DNA from: Methanobacteriota archaeon
Lineage (GTDB): Archaea; Thermoplasmatota; Poseidoniia; Poseidoniales; Poseidoniaceae
Direction of reading: 5' to 3'
DNA length: 35,100 nt
Assembly (NCBI GenBank): GCA_011526375.1
Contig: WTIT01000068.1
Span: forward strand, 77,123 to 112,222
Made by a program: the position numbers and the translations under genes. The notes beneath the pieces were generated by a model. It was not told where the DNA came from, made no database searches, and saw only the letters and a program-made list of their open reading frames with translations. The first letter of the stretch is position 1; each line of letters opens with the position of its first letter. Positions 1 to 14,148 of this stretch are shown in pieces.

Positions 1-309
1 ACCGTAGATATCGTAGCCCCGGAAGATGGTCTGCTAATCGGTGCTGCAACTAATCCTTTCACAGCATCTGGCATGCCTGTTGGCCATTTCTTACCAGTGT
101 CTAAGCATATTTCACTGCTTCAAGAACAAATTGATTCCAATGGAAAATTCATGGTAAGTGGCTCGGATGGAAAACCATCATGGAGAGAAGAAGTAGATAT
201 TAGCGAAGTTGCATTAGAAGGCGAGTGGAGTGGTGGCAGTGTCGATTCTGAATGGGTAAATGCTGTATCTAATCAAAAGAATCTTGATACATACCAAGAA
301 TTTGAGTAA
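1..309 (+). CDS. C-terminal fragment, probable succinylglutamate desuccinylase/aspartoacylase-family protein
   Basis: The reading frame is open from the first base, so this is the 3' end of a gene that begins outside the window. The ORF-track ATG at 73 is internal. The frame reads TVDIVAPEDGLLIGA, then NPFTASGMPVGHFL. This resembles the C-terminal beta domain of zinc-dependent AstE/AspA-like hydrolases, where an AP..G.L segment precedes a G.PV..G segment. The catalytic zinc ligands would lie upstream and cannot be seen, so the substrate is unknown. The last ~55 residues are acidic and not recognised. It converges on the LeuA-like gene with no gap. A biotinyl/lipoyl-type beta-barrel domain of another protein is the main alternative. 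Confidence 0.4.
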   Translation, partial: TVDIVAPEDGLLIGAATNPFTASGMPVGHFLPVSKHISLLQEQIDSNGKFMVSGSDGKPSWREEVDISEVALEGEWSGGSVDSEWVNAVSNQKNLDTYQEFE

Positions 310-1566
310 TTATTGGTTCAAGAACTGATGGACTGCAGATTCAACTTCGCTATCTAGCATGTTTCTTCTTTGTGATTTAGCAACTTCGAACAAATGGGAA
401 ACCAATTCATCGCTTGCTTCATAGCCATTTTGTTCCAACCACCAAATTATGTTTGAACGTCCTGCCATATGTCCTATTCTAATTACCTGTTTTAATCCGA
501 AATCACCGGCAGGTACACCTGAATAAACTCTGTCTGCTAACCAATCATCACCCTTCCTCATGGCCTTGATTACTGCAGACGCATGAACTCCAGTACCTGT
601 TTCAAAGGCATCTTCACCGAATACCGGGTAATTTCTCGGCAATGGAACCTCGATGTATTTATTTGCAGTTCTCATGTACTCATCTAGTAATGTTAGGTCG
701 TTATCAATAACACCCATCAATTTCAAGTTGACCAAAGTCTGGTCAAGCGGTGCATTTCCTGCTCTTTCACCAACTCCTAAGGCAGTTCCGTGAATAACAT
801 CTGCACCTGCTTCAACCGCTGCGATATTGTTTGCGACACCTAAGCCACGGTCTTGATGACCATGCCAATTAACTTCGATTTCGTTTCTCTTATACCCTCC
901 ATCTTTGATTACTTCCTCATCGATGAAATTGAGTAATTTTTTGACGCCATTTGGTGTCACATGGCCACATGTATCACAAACACATAATCTTCTGACCCCT
1001 AGTTCCATCGCTCTTTGATAAATTGCTTTGACATCATCAGGATTGGATCTTGTGGTATCTTCCGTGACAAACATTACTGGAACTTCATTTTCTACTGCAT
1101 ATGAGACTGCTTTTTCCATTGTTGAAATTAGTTTCTCCATTGTCCAACCTTCAGTATATTGACGAATTGGACTTGTTCCAAGGAAAGCTGATGCTTGTAT
1201 TGGTATTCCATGATTTTGTTGCATCTCAACAAGCGGTTCGATATCTTGCATCAAAGTTCTAACTGCAGCACCAGGCCTAATTTGAAAATCATTTTCAGTA
1301 ATGTGAGATAGCATTGCGTTGATATGTTCTCGGTGAAAAGGTCCTGCTCCCGGCAATCCTAAGTCTACTTTCTGAATACCAAGTTTCTCCATGTAAGTCA
1401 ATAGTTCTGTTTTTTCATCTATTGTCGGATTCCGAGCGCTTGGACTTTGCAAACCATCCCTTAATGTTTCATCATCAAACCAGACACCATGAGGATGGTT
1501 GGCTGGATTTCGATTAATTTCATAATCAATTACGTTCCAGTCGTAAATCAGTTTACTTGTATCCAT
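310..1566 (-). CDS. 2-isopropylmalate synthase/homocitrate synthase-family (DRE-TIM) acyltransferase
   Basis: This 418-residue TIM-barrel enzyme of the HMGL-like superfamily condenses acetyl-CoA with a 2-oxo acid in family members. Motifs seen are the N-terminal DETLRDGLQSP (metal-binding Asp and catalytic Arg), HGHQDRGLGVANN (the metal-binding HxH) and GVGERAGNAPLDQ near the barrel end. The post-barrel subdomain shows ETGTGVHASAVIKA. The protein ends before the LeuA allosteric dimer domain, so the length fits a homocitrate-synthase-like or short LeuA-like enzyme. The substrate (2-oxoisovalerate, 2-oxoglutarate, pyruvate) cannot be read from sequence. The ATG start is preceded by GAGGTATA. 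It follows gyrA by 69 bases on the same strand, with no metabolic link to gyrase, so I do not assume an operon. Confidence 0.85.
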   Translation of the reverse strand: MDTSKLIYDWNVIDYEINRNPANHPHGVWFDDETLRDGLQSPSARNPTIDEKTELLTYMEKLGIQKVDLGLPGAGPFHREHINAMLSHITENDFQIRPGAAVRTLMQDIEPLVEMQQNHGIPIQASAFLGTSPIRQYTEGWTMEKLISTMEKAVSYAVENEVPVMFVTEDTTRSNPDDVKAIYQRAMELGVRRLCVCDTCGHVTPNGVKKLLNFIDEEVIKDGGYKRNEIEVNWHGHQDRGLGVANNIAAVEAGADVIHGTALGVGERAGNAPLDQTLVNLKLMGVIDNDLTLLDEYMRTANKYIEVPLPRNYPVFGEDAFETGTGVHASAVIKAMRKGDDWLADRVYSGVPAGDFGLKQVIRIGHMAGRSNIIWWLEQNGYEASDELVSHLFEVAKSQRRNMLDSEVESAVHQFLNQ

Positions 1567-1586
1567 TATACCTCACCCAACACTTC

Positions 1587-1599
1587 GGTTGTATCAACC
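1587..1599. promoter_or_regulatory. Small perfect inverted repeat GGTTG-TAT-CAACC
   Basis: A 5-bp stem with a 3-base loop lies in the 69-base gap between the gyrA stop and the LeuA-like start, 21 bases before that start. It could be an operator, part of a gyrA terminator, or chance. No poly-T tract follows it on the minus strand. Confidence 0.2.
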
Positions 1600-1635
1600 A
1601 CACTCGTTATGCAATTTGAATCCGTCGATATCAAT

Positions 1636-6621
<4,986 letters not shown>

Positions 6622-7419
6622 ATGGCAGAACCAAAAGTGTGTGTCTCATTGGAAGCAATCACAGTCGAAGATATGATTGATGAAGCTACAAGAGCAAATA
6701 TTGCTGGAGCCGATTATGTAGAGGTTAGATTCGATAGACTGTACCTAAACAAGCCTGAACCTGTTACTATGGTAAACAATGATGGCGAAGAATATAGCAA
6801 AATGCCACCTGTTGAAGAATGGGGAGTCAAAGATTTCTCGGAAATTGATGTTGAGCAAGCTATATCAACCCTTAAGGAAGGTATTCCTGTACCTGTAGTA
6901 TTCACTGCAAGAGCAGTCAGAGAAGGAGGATTCTTCGCCGGAAACGAAGAACAACGTCTTGAGATATTAGAAAAGGCGATACAATCAGAAGTTACATTTG
7001 TTGATCTTGAATTATCAATAGAAAAGAAATCTAGAGATAAATTGTTGAAACTAGCCAAGGATTCTAACTGCAAAGTAATCGCCTCGATACACGAAACAAA
7101 AGCCACTCCAAAAGCCGATGAAATAATTACCATGGTTGAGGAAAATGCATCCCAAGGCGATGTCGTAAAATTCTGCTCTGCTGTGAACAGCCACCAAGAT
7201 GCATTGCAAATCTTTGAAGCCGCAAACTCCCTTGTTGGCAAGGACTCCAAACACTCAATCATGGGACTAGGTAACGGTGGAGATTGGGTCAGATTACATG
7301 CCCCAGTACTTGAGCAAGAGATTGTCTATGCGACAATGATGAACAATTTCAGGCTATCCGACAAAGGTCTAATCAATGTAAGAGACCTTAGAGATGCATG
7401 GGCACTAATGGAATACTAA
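6622..7419 (+). CDS. aroD: 3-dehydroquinate dehydratase, type I
   Basis: This shikimate-pathway enzyme removes water from 3-dehydroquinate to give 3-dehydroshikimate, through a Schiff base on lysine. The 265-residue protein matches the usual type I length. It begins with VCVSLEAIT, then has GADYVEVRFDRL (substrate-binding Glu and Arg of the first strands), PVVFTARAVREGG, the catalytic-His motif SIHETKATP and the Schiff-base-Lys motif GDVVKFC. The C-terminal GLGNGGDW replaces the usual MG..G...R segment. No SD is seen; an upstream TTAATAA suggests leaderless translation. It converges on the next gene with overlapping stop codons. A 20-residue acidic insertion (VNNDGEEYSKMPPVEEW) after the second strand is slightly unusual. 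No other shikimate gene lies in the window. Confidence 0.9.
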   Translation: MAEPKVCVSLEAITVEDMIDEATRANIAGADYVEVRFDRLYLNKPEPVTMVNNDGEEYSKMPPVEEWGVKDFSEIDVEQAISTLKEGIPVPVVFTARAVREGGFFAGNEEQRLEILEKAIQSEVTFVDLELSIEKKSRDKLLKLAKDSNCKVIASIHETKATPKADEIITMVEENASQGDVVKFCSAVNSHQDALQIFEAANSLVGKDSKHSIMGLGNGGDWVRLHAPVLEQEIVYATMMNNFRLSDKGLINVRDLRDAWALMEY

Positions 7420-8507
7420 TCGCCTGAATTATCGTTTGATATGTCGGGGTAACTCTTGCCTTCTACGGCCTCCACGCCACGATCTGGCAATTCGGCATCT
7501 ACTTCTAAAGAAGGTACTAATCCAGGTTCTGTAAGGCCATTATCAACATCTAAACCTGCTTTCATGTACCTTGCATTTAGGATGAATGGGAAGATCACCA
7601 TGCCAACTATCATCATCAAGAAAATTATAGCAACAGTGTAATTCGGTAATATAAACGATCTTTCAGTAGTTATTATTGTAACATCTGCGGCAGTAACTAC
7701 TCCTGGAGCAGGAGCGTCATTGTCGTGATTATTGTCCCACGTGTCGATAACGATGTAGAAGTCTTGCCACCTTTCAGAACCAAATAACGGCGTATATGAT
7801 TCTGGACCGTCTAAGTTTAAGGCAAAATTAATTTCGTTTACCGACTCATACTGGTGAGCATCTCTGTAAGACCGCCATCCAGTGAAATCTAAACTACGCC
7901 ACTCTGGTGAAATTTCGCTGAGGGCTTCTGAAACATCGTTGTAAAAACTTTGTTCAGAATGTGAAGAATAGTATAACTCAGTGTACTTTTGGTACTCGGA
8001 AGTCGTCATCAAATATACATCGACTGAATAATCATCATTGGTCTCATTGAGTGCTTGAACTGTTATACACACAGTAGTTCTGTGCTGTTCAGATAAGTTA
8101 ACTCTTAATGCACCAATGCTATCATTACCGACAAGCATTGTTGAATGGTGATTGGATGTCAAAGTTTGGAGCCTAGAATCACGGTCCCAATCCATATACA
8201 TCCATTCCTCTTCGGGGTTTAGTTCGGTTTTCTCCCTAGGTTCTTCAATATACCAATCGTTGTTGGTATCGTGGTCTCGACCCTTTTTTCCATCATCCCC
8301 ATAATCACCAAAACCAAAGTAACCGCTATAGTAATTGTAATGTGGAACTAAGGCTGAACGACCTAATGTTTGATTCCACACTATTGGTTCAATATTACCG
8401 CTACATGAGTCTGCAGCCGAGGCATTGCTAACAATAGGATTGCCGCTTGAACCAAGCAATGGAAGAGTAAAAATCAACACCAATAGGACAACAACTTTCC
8501 TACTCAT
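7416..8507 (-). CDS. Secreted membrane-anchored protein of unknown function
   Basis: The protein starts with a clear signal peptide (RKVVVLLVLIFTLPLLG, then an Ala/Ser-rich cleavage region ending near ASAADSC). It has a large extracellular part rich in Asp, Tyr and Trp, and a single C-terminal transmembrane helix (VAIIFLMMIVGMVIFPFI) followed by a short acidic tail. No catalytic motif is recognised. The middle has an alternating polar/hydrophobic pattern that suggests a beta-sandwich, with fragments such as TTVCITVQAL and FYIVIDTWD. I chose the ATG at 8507 over the track's TTG at 8519 because GGGG lies 6 nt upstream. It follows the giant PKD protease on the same strand with a 48-base gap, so the two may be co-transcribed surface proteins. 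A pre-peptidase-like C-terminal fold is a possible alternative reading. Confidence 0.75.
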   Translation of the reverse strand: MSRKVVVLLVLIFTLPLLGSSGNPIVSNASAADSCSGNIEPIVWNQTLGRSALVPHYNYYSGYFGFGDYGDDGKKGRDHDTNNDWYIEEPREKTELNPEEEWMYMDWDRDSRLQTLTSNHHSTMLVGNDSIGALRVNLSEQHRTTVCITVQALNETNDDYSVDVYLMTTSEYQKYTELYYSSHSEQSFYNDVSEALSEISPEWRSLDFTGWRSYRDAHQYESVNEINFALNLDGPESYTPLFGSERWQDFYIVIDTWDNNHDNDAPAPGVVTAADVTIITTERSFILPNYTVAIIFLMMIVGMVIFPFILNARYMKAGLDVDNGLTEPGLVPSLEVDAELPDRGVEAVEGKSYPDISNDNSGD

Positions 8508-8555
8508 GTCAATCCCCAATTGCCCCTAAATTAAATCAGTTCAATATTATAGCCA

Positions 8556-11500
8556 TCAAATCCTTCTGCGAAGTGGCCTAATATACCCACTTTCTTCGCT
8601 CCTGCGTTCATCTTTTGATAGGATTGCAGGAGCGGGAGGTGGAGTATGCTGGTCCATACCAAGTAATCCACCTTGAACTTCGACATGCTCAACATCTGTA
8701 TAAGTCTCCGCAGCTTGCTTTGCCTCATCTTCAACTTCAGATGACTCTCTCAATACCAACCAGCCAAGTATTAGAGCAACTGCAATTAATGCAATGTAAG
8801 TTGCAAGATCTGAACCCGCATCCTTTACCCAGGTAGACCAATCTTCCAATTCAAAATCTGAAAGCGAGGGTTGGGGATCTGGCTTTGGAGTCACTTCAAC
8901 AGTATCCCTAAATTCCACACAAACACCAATTCCATCACAAACTTCAATCAATATCTTGTAACTACCAGATTCGTTCCATAATGCAGAGATTCGATAATTG
9001 ACTGCTGTGTCTTTTGGAATAAGCCAATCATCCTCTAGTATGCCATTTTTGTTGGTATCTCGCTCTGTGTTGATATCCCACTGAACTGCTAATTCTGTAT
9101 TCAAGGTCTCATCTTCATCATATAGAGAACCGTCTTCTATATTCAGATCCCTGTAGACGATTAAATTTCTATTCATTTCATAATCGGAAACATTGGCGCT
9201 TAGATATGTCGATTCCCCTGCAATAATTTCATCTGGAATTTCGACTCTTAGAATTTCTGGAGGTTGGTCAACAACTATAGTATACGATTCCTTACTTACA
9301 TCACCGGTACCGTATGAGTCCCTTACTGTGAGCGTGACAGTGTAAGTCCCAGGGTTTTCATAAAAGTGCCAAGGAGATGGTTCTTTGGATAGCGGGGTAG
9401 CATCACCAAAATCCCAAGTGTATTCTACGATTCCATTCCAATTGGAATTTTCTTCATCATTAACTGGGGAATACTTGCCTTCATACCTCCTGTCTCCATC
9501 TCTCGTGCCCTCAGAATCAAAGTACAACATGTAGCCGGGTGCAGTAAATGTATTGCCGTCAGAATCAAATGTGTGCGACCATGCATCAGGAATGAAACCT
9601 GTTGGCCTTGGAGAGTTACGATCCATCTGTTCTCCGTCAACATAACCATCAAGTATCCTCACGCTAATTATTGGCAATGGATTCTGCACCCTGACTGTAA
9701 TGGTTTTAGTCAAGCTTTGTGCACCATAGTCATCAGTTACATACAGAGATACCTCGTGGATACCAGGTTCTGTAAAAGTATAGCTTGCTATTGCACTATC
9801 TCTGTATTCTCCATCACCAAAAGACCAGTTGTAAGACAGTCCTGAAGAATCTCCTGTTGTTGAATCAATATCGTATGATGAAACTCCATCAAAAGTGTAT
9901 GGGACATCGACAAAGCCATCCTCTGCTCTGAAATCTATAGCAACTGTTTCGCCATCATCTGTTGTTCTAACAGTGAAGTCAGCCACAGGTACTTGGTTAA
10001 GCACATTAACGAATAATTGAGCATTTGATTCACTACCGTCATCATCGGTTACTTTCAGGGTTACTGATTTTACCCCGGGCGTATTCCATGACGGTTTTGG
10101 ATATGGTAAATCAGATTCAGTTTGAACAAAATCATCTTCTTGGTCGGTTATGCCACCATTTAGATTTACACCATCGGCAAAGTTCCATTCATAGCTAACA
10201 ATAGTTCCATCATCATCAGTAAAGATATCAGGCATTGTAACCGATGTGTATGTGTAAGTGGTTAAATTTTCAGCAAATATTTGGTAAGGCACCCTGTTGT
10301 TTACATAGACTGTTATATTCTTGATTCCAGTGTTGATGCCATCAAAAACTGATAATGTAAGATTGTAAGCCTCTACTTCACTGTCTATTGAACCCCATTC
10401 ATGTTGAGCGATGTAAAGCCCATCACCATTGTCAAACGTTCCATCACCCCAATTCCATTGGAATACAAGATTTTGAATCGGAACATTATCTGCTGTCCTA
10501 GATGCAGAAAACTGTATCATTTGATTGGTCAATATGCTTATGTTATCTGTGATCACAATATTATTCACAGTGATAATTGGTTGTGGAACTGAATCATCCG
10601 TGACATTGATGACTATGACATCAGTTTCTGACCATGTATTCCCTTGGTCCATTATCCTCAGCGTGGCGTTGTAAGAACCAATGTCTTGATATGACCTAGT
10701 TGGAGATTTTAGATTTGAAGTAACACCGTCACCAAAGTCCCAAGCATATGCTACTGGCTGGTCGAGGTATGGCAGGGTGTTGTTATCCAAGGACAGCCCC
10801 CATGCATCAAATCCACCGCCGATGAATTGGATATTTTCCCATGTTTGACTTGCATTACTGGACACCGAACCATTAGCTACTGGCCTCATATTTGCCAGAT
10901 CCCATGGTTGTGTCTCGACGCTGTCTACCAAACTACCAATCATATCATACATGTCAAATTCGACGGTGTATTGACCATCAAGCGGTGCAGTAAACCAAAT
11001 GTTACTGTTAGAATTAACACCGCCGCCTGCTGAAATTCTCGAGGTTATTTCATCAATTACTTGTCCTTGTGAATCAACTATTCTTGTTTCGACATCTAAG
11101 TCCTCGAAAAAGGCGTTTGAGAAGACGTCAAAGTTGACTTGAACTGTATCATCATCACCGTCGCCATCACGATCGGTAAGCTCCGTGGTATTGATTGTCA
11201 AAGATGCTGGAGCGGTTATTCTTGCGGCTTCTATATCGACAGTACCTTGAGGATATGAAGGGCCACAAGAAGTATAGTCACAATCTGCTATTGTGCTTCC
11301 ATACCATGTGATGGCCCAAACCTCATCAGTAAGATTGCCAAATCCAGGGATTAACGCTGTTGCGATATTATTTTGGAAGTCAAGATCAGAAACAGAAAGT
11401 AAGCCATCAACCATTGATTTGCTAACAATTACACCATCAAACTGACTAACATCAGCAGTTAGCCTGATGGTCAGCGGAGCCGGCGATGAACCACCAGGAG

Positions 11501-12770
11501 TAAATTTGAATGCTCTAAGCCCCCATCCTTCGACAGTATGTCCAGTTGAGGAATATGGAGTACTCCAATCACTGTTAACATCGGTAGGCTGCGCTCGGCA
11601 GAATGAACCTGATGAGCAGGTAGGAGTTAAGTCCAAATTTGAAAATCCATAAATTCCTTGTTCGGAATCTAGGAAGGCTGCAACTGAAAAGTTAGCAAAA
11701 ATTTCGCTCATGGTTCTACCAAGCATGCCCGGTTGTCCTGATGGCGGGGATAATGCTAGATTCTGTACAGAAACTCCTCCGGTCGCTGAATCCTGAACCA
11801 GTTGTCGAACCGCTGGGCCGCCTCCAAGATGGTCAGCCAAATACATTGTGAAAATGAATCCTGCACCATAATCAGCAAACCTTTGATTCCACCATCTTAT
11901 AGATAATTCAGGAGATTCTGTCCATTGATTCAAGTGACTCACCAAGGTAGAGTCAGAACCAAAACATAGGTAAATTGCAACATCTGCATTTCCTTCGTCA
12001 ATCCATAAGTTTTCGTAAGGATCCTGCGCGTTGTGGAGTAGATGTTGCAATTCATGAGCAATAATTGACTTACCCCAGGATAGAGTTATGTCAGCAAAAT
12101 CTACGAACACTGCTTCCCTTGAACTAGCAAAAGATGGAGCAAAATAACCACCTGTGTTAAATGCACCATCAATGTCATAAATCACAATTTGGACTTGGCA
12201 ATTATTATCAACGTCTGGAGCTGCCAGGCCCCTACCATCTTGGTAATCTTTGCCGTAATATGTTGTCATTGTTGGATATATTGTTGAATCCCAAGATGAT
12301 GCTAAGTTGTTGAGTACTGTAGAGGAAAGCGTCCTACCGTTTTGTACAATAAATGCCACCGTGCTTGTGGTTTTTGCCACATAAGCATCTAACGAACCAC
12401 CAGAAATTGGCACTGTTAGAGAGTCTCCTACTAAGTGAGGATTACATGCTCTTCCGCTCGTTCTCCCATGAGTTACCGGCTCATATTTCATATCATCAAC
12501 ACCAGGCATGCCAGCATCAATCCATGCTTGTTTCATGAAACCATAGGCAGATACTACCGGAGTTTCCTCATCAATTAGTAGATATTCACGTCCGCTATTT
12601 ACGTCGAAATTTGCTAAATCACCGATTATTACTCCTTGAGCATCATATACTATTTGTTCCGAGTTGGAGCCTGAATCTGCGGAAACAGAAGAAGACATTA
12701 TTGGAACTACTAAAGAAAACAACATTAGCGCGATTAAGAGGCATGATTTTGTAGAGCGTTTTTCCGACAT
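8556..12770 (-). CDS. Large secreted zinc metalloprotease with PKD repeats and C-terminal membrane anchor
   Basis: This 1404-residue surface protein has a signal peptide (CLLIALMLFSLVVPIM) and a gluzincin-like catalytic domain with HELQH at about residue 239, followed by WIDEGNADVA, which probably supplies the third, glutamate, ligand. The pattern resembles M30/M6-type peptidases. A Ca-binding-like DRDGDGDDD stretch lies mid-protein. At least five PKD-type modules follow, marked by WDFGDG, WNWGDG, WNFADG, WSFGDG and WDFGD. A transmembrane helix (YIALIAVALILGWLVL) and a ~65-residue basic-ended cytoplasmic tail close it. The likely role is degradation of external protein while anchored to the cell. 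It diverges from the M28 enzyme across 86 bases, pointing to shared control. Exact peptidase family is uncertain. Confidence 0.88.
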   Translation of the reverse strand: MSEKRSTKSCLLIALMLFSLVVPIMSSSVSADSGSNSEQIVYDAQGVIIGDLANFDVNSGREYLLIDEETPVVSAYGFMKQAWIDAGMPGVDDMKYEPVTHGRTSGRACNPHLVGDSLTVPISGGSLDAYVAKTTSTVAFIVQNGRTLSSTVLNNLASSWDSTIYPTMTTYYGKDYQDGRGLAAPDVDNNCQVQIVIYDIDGAFNTGGYFAPSFASSREAVFVDFADITLSWGKSIIAHELQHLLHNAQDPYENLWIDEGNADVAIYLCFGSDSTLVSHLNQWTESPELSIRWWNQRFADYGAGFIFTMYLADHLGGGPAVRQLVQDSATGGVSVQNLALSPPSGQPGMLGRTMSEIFANFSVAAFLDSEQGIYGFSNLDLTPTCSSGSFCRAQPTDVNSDWSTPYSSTGHTVEGWGLRAFKFTPGGSSPAPLTIRLTADVSQFDGVIVSKSMVDGLLSVSDLDFQNNIATALIPGFGNLTDEVWAITWYGSTIADCDYTSCGPSYPQGTVDIEAARITAPASLTINTTELTDRDGDGDDDTVQVNFDVFSNAFFEDLDVETRIVDSQGQVIDEITSRISAGGGVNSNSNIWFTAPLDGQYTVEFDMYDMIGSLVDSVETQPWDLANMRPVANGSVSSNASQTWENIQFIGGGFDAWGLSLDNNTLPYLDQPVAYAWDFGDGVTSNLKSPTRSYQDIGSYNATLRIMDQGNTWSETDVIVINVTDDSVPQPIITVNNIVITDNISILTNQMIQFSASRTADNVPIQNLVFQWNWGDGTFDNGDGLYIAQHEWGSIDSEVEAYNLTLSVFDGINTGIKNITVYVNNRVPYQIFAENLTTYTYTSVTMPDIFTDDDGTIVSYEWNFADGVNLNGGITDQEDDFVQTESDLPYPKPSWNTPGVKSVTLKVTDDDGSESNAQLFVNVLNQVPVADFTVRTTDDGETVAIDFRAEDGFVDVPYTFDGVSSYDIDSTTGDSSGLSYNWSFGDGEYRDSAIASYTFTEPGIHEVSLYVTDDYGAQSLTKTITVRVQNPLPIISVRILDGYVDGEQMDRNSPRPTGFIPDAWSHTFDSDGNTFTAPGYMLYFDSEGTRDGDRRYEGKYSPVNDEENSNWNGIVEYTWDFGDATPLSKEPSPWHFYENPGTYTVTLTVRDSYGTGDVSKESYTIVVDQPPEILRVEIPDEIIAGESTYLSANVSDYEMNRNLIVYRDLNIEDGSLYDEDETLNTELAVQWDINTERDTNKNGILEDDWLIPKDTAVNYRISALWNESGSYKILIEVCDGIGVCVEFRDTVEVTPKPDPQPSLSDFELEDWSTWVKDAGSDLATYIALIAVALILGWLVLRESSEVEDEAKQAAETYTDVEHVEVQGGLLGMDQHTPPPAPAILSKDERRSEESGYIRPLRRRI

Positions 12771-12825
12771 ATTTCATATCCCACTAAATGCGTTATTGCA
12801 TTCAAATTGAGCAGTAAAAAAGAAG

Positions 12826-12833
12826 TATTTAAG
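12826..12833 (+). promoter_or_regulatory. TATA box for the M28-family gene
   Basis: TATTTAAG is centred about 27 nt before the ATG at 12857, so the transcript should start at or next to the ATG. No SD is present. It sits in the 86-base divergent spacer shared with the large protease gene. Confidence 0.5.
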
Positions 12834-12856
12834 GGTCAGTCTGTTAGGATTCTATA

Positions 12857-14074
12857 ATGCTCACTGGCAATCACCCAGTAGAAAGCCGTTCAGTGGTTGC
12901 TTTTCTACTGATTTGTATCTTTTTGAATGGGTTTATTGGATTCTCGAGTGCTAATAACTCTGAATATTCATATCAAGGTACTGAACCTTGCTCATCAATA
13001 CAACAATTATCATTTAATTCTACTGCAGCAAATGCATCAATTACTTGGCAAACTGATTTAGGACCAAGGCTCCCTGGCTCAAACGCATCTGCAGTCTTGA
13101 GAAATTCAATCTCTGAAAACTTGACATCATTTAGTTTCGAAGAATCTAGTCACTTTAGAGAAAATTTCACCCTCACTAATCTTGTAGGAACATATAGTCC
13201 AGAAAACTCCACTGGTCAGAATGTCATTTTCGTTGCACATTACGACAGTAGATACATCGCTGAAAGAGATGATAATGAGTCAAAAAGAAATCAACCTATA
13301 GACGGTGCAAATGATGGTGCAAGTGGCGTTGCAGTTCTCATAGAACTGGGTAAAATCATTCCTAATCTTGAACTAAATCATGATGTTACTTTATTTTTTA
13401 CTGACGCTGAAGACCAAGGAATCACTGGAGGATTCCACCCCTATACATGGTCGTATGGAGCATACGCATGGGTAGAAAATTTAACAGAAGATTACAAAAA
13501 TAATATTTCTGCATACATCGTTATTGACATGATTGGGGACGCATACCTTGATTTTACCAAAGTAAAAGATACCTCTTCAGACTTATGGGACACAGTAACA
13601 CCGATAGCCGGAGCTCTTGGAATGATGGAGTCGGAACTTGACTGTGAGGGCAATTATGGTGAGCCAATATATGACCCAAACAAAACTAGAGGAGTGATCG
13701 ACGACCATGTTCCGGCAAATAATGCCGGAATCCCAGCAATTAATTTCATTGACATAAATTATGGCGAGAATGCTAGCATGTTTGGTGGCCATTGGCATAC
13801 TCACAATGATACTGCAGACAAAGTCAGTGCTGAATCCCTTGGCTACATTGGAAATATATTGGAATTGGGTTTGATCACCTCTGCGTGGACATTGTTACCA
13901 ACTAATTCAGATGAGAATTCTAACACTGTAAATCAAGATGAAAATGTAATGCAGCAGTTCGACAATGAAGAAGAAGATGTTGAGAAAAGTCGCTTTGTGG
14001 GTTATATATCAATAATTTTGGTTTCAATTATTCTTGTTCTAATTTTGATGGCAGACATCAGTCTTAAACTCTAA
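12857..14074 (+). CDS. Secreted M28-family metallopeptidase / glutaminyl-peptide cyclotransferase-like enzyme
   Basis: This 405-residue protein has an N-terminal signal sequence (VVAFLLICIFLNGFIGF), a zinc-hydrolase domain and a C-terminal transmembrane helix (GYISIILVSIILVLILM). Ligand-type residues are visible in AHYDSR, DGANDGASG, FFTDAED, VIDMIGD and WHTHNDT. The pair IDDHVPANNAGIPA plus WHTHND resembles the glutaminyl-cyclase branch of the M28 fold, which forms N-terminal pyroglutamate; an aminopeptidase is equally possible because the His, bridging Asp and second-site residues all appear to be kept. It faces outside the cell. It is divergent from the large PKD protease, suggesting a joint role in handling external peptides. 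Many N-x-S/T sequons suggest N-glycosylation. Confidence 0.85.
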   Translation: MLTGNHPVESRSVVAFLLICIFLNGFIGFSSANNSEYSYQGTEPCSSIQQLSFNSTAANASITWQTDLGPRLPGSNASAVLRNSISENLTSFSFEESSHFRENFTLTNLVGTYSPENSTGQNVIFVAHYDSRYIAERDDNESKRNQPIDGANDGASGVAVLIELGKIIPNLELNHDVTLFFTDAEDQGITGGFHPYTWSYGAYAWVENLTEDYKNNISAYIVIDMIGDAYLDFTKVKDTSSDLWDTVTPIAGALGMMESELDCEGNYGEPIYDPNKTRGVIDDHVPANNAGIPAINFIDINYGENASMFGGHWHTHNDTADKVSAESLGYIGNILELGLITSAWTLLPTNSDENSNTVNQDENVMQQFDNEEEDVEKSRFVGYISIILVSIILVLILMADISLKL

Positions 14075-14080
14075 TGTCGG

Positions 14081-14115
14081 GCGCGGACATTTAGGGGAAG
14101 AGGTATTATCCGCGC
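14081..14115. repeat. GC-rich inverted repeat GCGCGGA / TCCGCGC
   Basis: A perfect 7-bp stem (14081-14087 and 14109-14115) with a 21-base loop lies between the M28 gene stop and the next gene. In an AT-rich genome a stem this GC-rich stands out. It may be a transcription terminator element or an operator for the downstream gene. No poly-T tract follows. Confidence 0.3.
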
Positions 14116-14148
14116 ACGGTAAGGGTTAATCAACTCGGGGGTTTGGTT

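Noticed and set aside
6714-7262. 182-aa minus-strand ORF within aroD
   Set aside because: It is the shadow of aroD; it is Ser/Thr-rich with no motif, while the aroD frame holds the catalytic residues.
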